Shown one piece after another: positions 62,228 to 64,000 of a stretch of 64,000 bases of DNA. The stretch lies in assembly GCA_900314655.1 (NCBI GenBank), contig OMWC01000012.1:30025-94024 (forward strand), given 5' to 3'. Each line of letters starts with the position of its first letter. Within the stretch, counting starts at the first letter, position 1. A model generated the notes under the pieces. The model searched no databases. It was not told where the DNA came from and saw only the letters and a list, made by a program, of their open reading frames with translations. This stretch comes from an uncultured Prevotellaceae bacterium. GTDB taxonomy: Bacteria; Bacteroidota; Bacteroidia; Bacteroidales; Bacteroidaceae. Made by a program: the position numbers and the translations under genes.

Positions 62228-62235
62228 CAAAATTA
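62228..62235 (-). promoter_or_regulatory. -7 box (TAATTTTG) for pta
   Basis: TAATTTTG on the minus strand matches TAnnTTTG and lies 44 bp before the pta start. The -33 region has no TTTG. Confidence 0.55.
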
Positions 62236-62286
62236 ACAAAATAAATTGAATTGCGCATTAGATTTCTGAGATTTTTCTCAGTTTCT

Positions 62287-62304
62287 TTTGAAAACGTTTT
62301 CAAA
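62287..62304. promoter_or_regulatory. Perfect 18-bp palindrome, LacI/cre-like, upstream of pta
   Basis: TTTGAAAACGTTTTCAAA is a perfect palindrome centred on CG and contains TGAAAACGTTTTCA, which fits TGNAANCGNTNNCA. It overlaps the cdaA stop and lies about 52 bp upstream of the pta -7 box. A LacI-type activator or repressor of acetate genes is possible. Confidence 0.55.
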
Positions 62305-63073
62305 GATTCATTTCATGTGTAAGGATACTCTCCAGCTGTTCTGCCGACAGGCGCAGTTTATATTCTCCTTTAATGGCAACGGAAATGCGCCCCGTCTCTT
62401 CCGACACGATGATGGCAATGGCATCACTTTCCTGAGATATTCCCATAGCGGCCCGATGGCGCAGACCCAGTTCTTTGGGAATGTCCACGCTGTGGCTCAC
62501 GGGGAGGATGCAACCGGCTGCCCGGATGCGTTTGTCGGAGATAATCATGGCACCGTCGTGAAGGGGTGAATTTTTGAAGAAGATATTCTCAATGAGCCGC
62601 TGGTTGATAGCGGCATCAATGACGTCGCCGGTTGCCACGATGTCGTCCAACGGGTCATTACGCTCAATCACGATCAGTGCACCGACCTTGCGCTTACCCA
62701 TACTCATACAGGCCATCACGATGGGCATGATTGACTCCTTGTCGGCCTTGTCTTTCTTATCACCTCCGAAAGAGAAGTATTTCATCAGTCCCTGCATTCG
62801 CTGACGGGCTCCGAGATTATAGAAGAACTTGCGGATTTCGTCCTGGAAGAGGATAATCAGCGCGATCACTCCCACGCTGACCAATTTGTCCATAATACTT
62901 CCAAGGAGTTTCATCTCCAGTATCTGCGACACCAGCAGCCACACGACGATAAAGACCATAATGCCAATGAAGACATTTAGCGAACGCGACTCCTTCATCA
63001 GCCGGTAGATGTAGTAGAGCATCAAGGCCACAAGGACTATGTCGATGATATCTTTTATTCCAAATTCAAACAT
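62300..63073 (-). CDS. cdaA: Diadenylate cyclase CdaA
   Basis: This enzyme makes c-di-AMP from two ATP at the inner membrane. The N-terminal hydrophobic segments (about 8-23, 33-50 and 62-76) precede the DAC domain. Its two catalytic motifs are HDGA (172-175) and RHRAA (205-209). Length is 257 aa, typical of the CdaA type. It is 23 bp downstream of folP on the same strand. A folP-cdaA pairing is common in Bacteroidetes. Confidence 0.95.
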   Translation of the reverse strand: MFEFGIKDIIDIVLVALMLYYIYRLMKESRSLNVFIGIMVFIVVWLLVSQILEMKLLGSIMDKLVSVGVIALIILFQDEIRKFFYNLGARQRMQGLMKYFSFGGDKKDKADKESIMPIVMACMSMGKRKVGALIVIERNDPLDDIVATGDVIDAAINQRLIENIFFKNSPLHDGAMIISDKRIRAAGCILPVSHSVDIPKELGLRHRAAMGISQESDAIAIIVSEETGRISVAIKGEYKLRLSAEQLESILTHEMNL

Positions 63074-63096
63074 ATTCTGGTTTCAAGTTTCAAGTT

Positions 63097-63888
63097 TCAG
63101 GTTGAAGATTTCAAATTTAAGACAAGTTTTACGGCTTCCGATGCTTCTTTGACATCATGCACACGGAGGATGGAGGCACCTTTCTGAAGGGCTACCGTAT
63201 TGAGCACCGTAGTTCCGTTGAGGGCATTATCGGGAGTCACTTTCAGCGTCTGCCAAACCATGCGTTTCCGCGACATGCCCACCAAGAGTGGCAGATCAAG
63301 TACATGCAGTTTTTCCAGTTCGCGAAGTAACTGGAAATTCTCTTCAGGCGTCTTGCCGAAACCGAAGCCCGGGTCAAGAATGATGTCTTTCTGGGCAAGA
63401 TCGCGTAGCCGCTGGACGGTCTGGGCAAAGTCGAGGAGTATATCATGGACCGTGGCTTTACGTGACATATAAATATAAGGTGTGCGCAGACGGGCCACCG
63501 TCTGGAACATCTCGTCGCTTCCATCCACGTCGTTGATGATGTCAGCACCAAACTCTTCAATGCACATTCGGGCCACCTCCGGACGAAACGTGTCAATGCT
63601 CAAAATGGCATCGGGCATTTCACGGCGAATCAGGCGCAGTCCACGCTGAAGCCTTTCCGCCTCTTCCTCCTCCGAAACCAGTTCACCGCCGGGACGCGTC
63701 GAGCATGCTCCGACGTCGATTATCGAAGCTCCTTCGAGAAGAATCTGATGACAGCGGGCAATGATTTCGCCTTCAGCCTGTTTGCGACTGGCCGCATAGA
63801 AGGAGTCGGGCGTCAGGTTGATGATTCCCATCACCTGCGGCTCCGACAAATCAAGCAGTCTCCCGTTGCAATTCAGTGTATAGTGCAT
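63097..63888 (-). CDS. folP: Dihydropteroate synthase
   Basis: This enzyme joins p-aminobenzoate with dihydropterin pyrophosphate in folate synthesis. The signatures are MGIINLTPDSFY (about 20-31), DVGACSTRPGG (pterin/phosphate loop, with ACSTRPG where GESTRPG is usual), DIINDVDG and DPGFGFGK. The start at 63888 (MHYTLN) is preferred because a -7-like box GATCTTTG ends 7 bp upstream. An in-frame ATG at 63933 would add 15 residues upstream of that box. Length is 263 aa. Its stop lies within tandem TTTCAAG-type heptamers between folP and cdaA. 63934-64000 holds no gene that I can support. Confidence 0.93.
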   Translation of the reverse strand: MHYTLNCNGRLLDLSEPQVMGIINLTPDSFYAASRKQAEGEIIARCHQILLEGASIIDVGACSTRPGGELVSEEEEAERLQRGLRLIRREMPDAILSIDTFRPEVARMCIEEFGADIINDVDGSDEMFQTVARLRTPYIYMSRKATVHDILLDFAQTVQRLRDLAQKDIILDPGFGFGKTPEENFQLLRELEKLHVLDLPLLVGMSRKRMVWQTLKVTPDNALNGTTVLNTVALQKGASILRVHDVKEASEAVKLVLNLKSST

Positions 63889-64000
63889 ATCGTTTGCAAA
63901 GATCCTTAATTCCGCAACACTATAGTTTAACATTATTTATAAGTGCCTGAGCAACAAAAAGTTGCCCAGGATTTTGCCATGTCAGAATTTTCACTTACCT

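Noticed and set aside
63082..63103. TTTCAAG heptamer repeats between folP and cdaA as a regulatory array
   Set aside because: There are only three imperfect copies and they overlap the folP stop. A simple slippage repeat is sufficient.

Overview
The window looks like chromosomal DNA of a gut- or rumen-type Bacteroidales, most like Prevotella/Segatella. The grounds are three SusC/SusD pairs, promoters of the TTTG-N19/20-TAnnTTTG kind, lipoprotein signal peptides, short C-terminal tails resembling type IX secretion signals on two glycoside hydrolases, and many short GC-rich or palindromic repeats. No rRNA, tRNA, CRISPR array or intact transposase was seen.

Layout. 0-12.5 kb: a plus-strand polysaccharide utilisation locus (PUL1): SusC, SusD, SusE-like, SusF-like, a GH13 alpha-amylase and two GH53 endo-galactanases. 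12.7-16.6 kb (minus): an arginine operon argR-GNAT-argG-DUF559-argC, carrying a DUF559 cassette between inverted repeats and GC-rich palindromes translated inside argC. 16.7-19.1 kb: a BI-1 family membrane protein and a GH5 lipoprotein. 19.2-25.5 kb: two convergent copies of a two-gene module, a polytopic membrane protein (DUF6057-like) followed by a lipoprotein with a CxxCH heme c motif and a PD40-type beta-propeller. 25.7-31.9 kb (minus): PUL2 (SusC, SusD, lipoprotein) directly upstream of one of these modules. 32.4-34.5 kb: rpmH, efp and a family 2 glycosyltransferase. 34.7-37 kb: GH105 and an AraC regulator. 37.2-43.4 kb: a tripartite RND efflux operon and radC. 43.5-53.0 kb (minus): PUL3 (SusC, SusD, lipoprotein) followed by the third membrane-protein/heme-lipoprotein module. 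53.7-54.8 kb: a MIP18-family Fe-S assembly protein and LpxH. 54.8-58.8 kb: a degraded region with a truncated and an intact AAA/DUF4143 ATPase, a third ATPase remnant and many repeats. 58.9-63.9 kb (minus): msrA, ackA, a four-helix-bundle cassette, pta, cdaA and folP.

The most interesting item is the repeated block. DUF6057-like plus CxxCH/PD40 genes occur three times in about 28 kb. Two copies follow a SusC-SusD-lipoprotein set that has no carbohydrate-active enzyme, and the two susC genes share a conserved long 5' leader. This suggests an undescribed outer-membrane uptake or sensing system that uses a covalently bound heme. A second theme is domestication of small repeats: palindromes read in frame in argC, repeat arms that supply the start of ArgC and the stop of the four-helix protein, and simple-sequence insertions in an RND pump and in one heme lipoprotein.

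All functional names come from reading the protein sequences. No database search was run.
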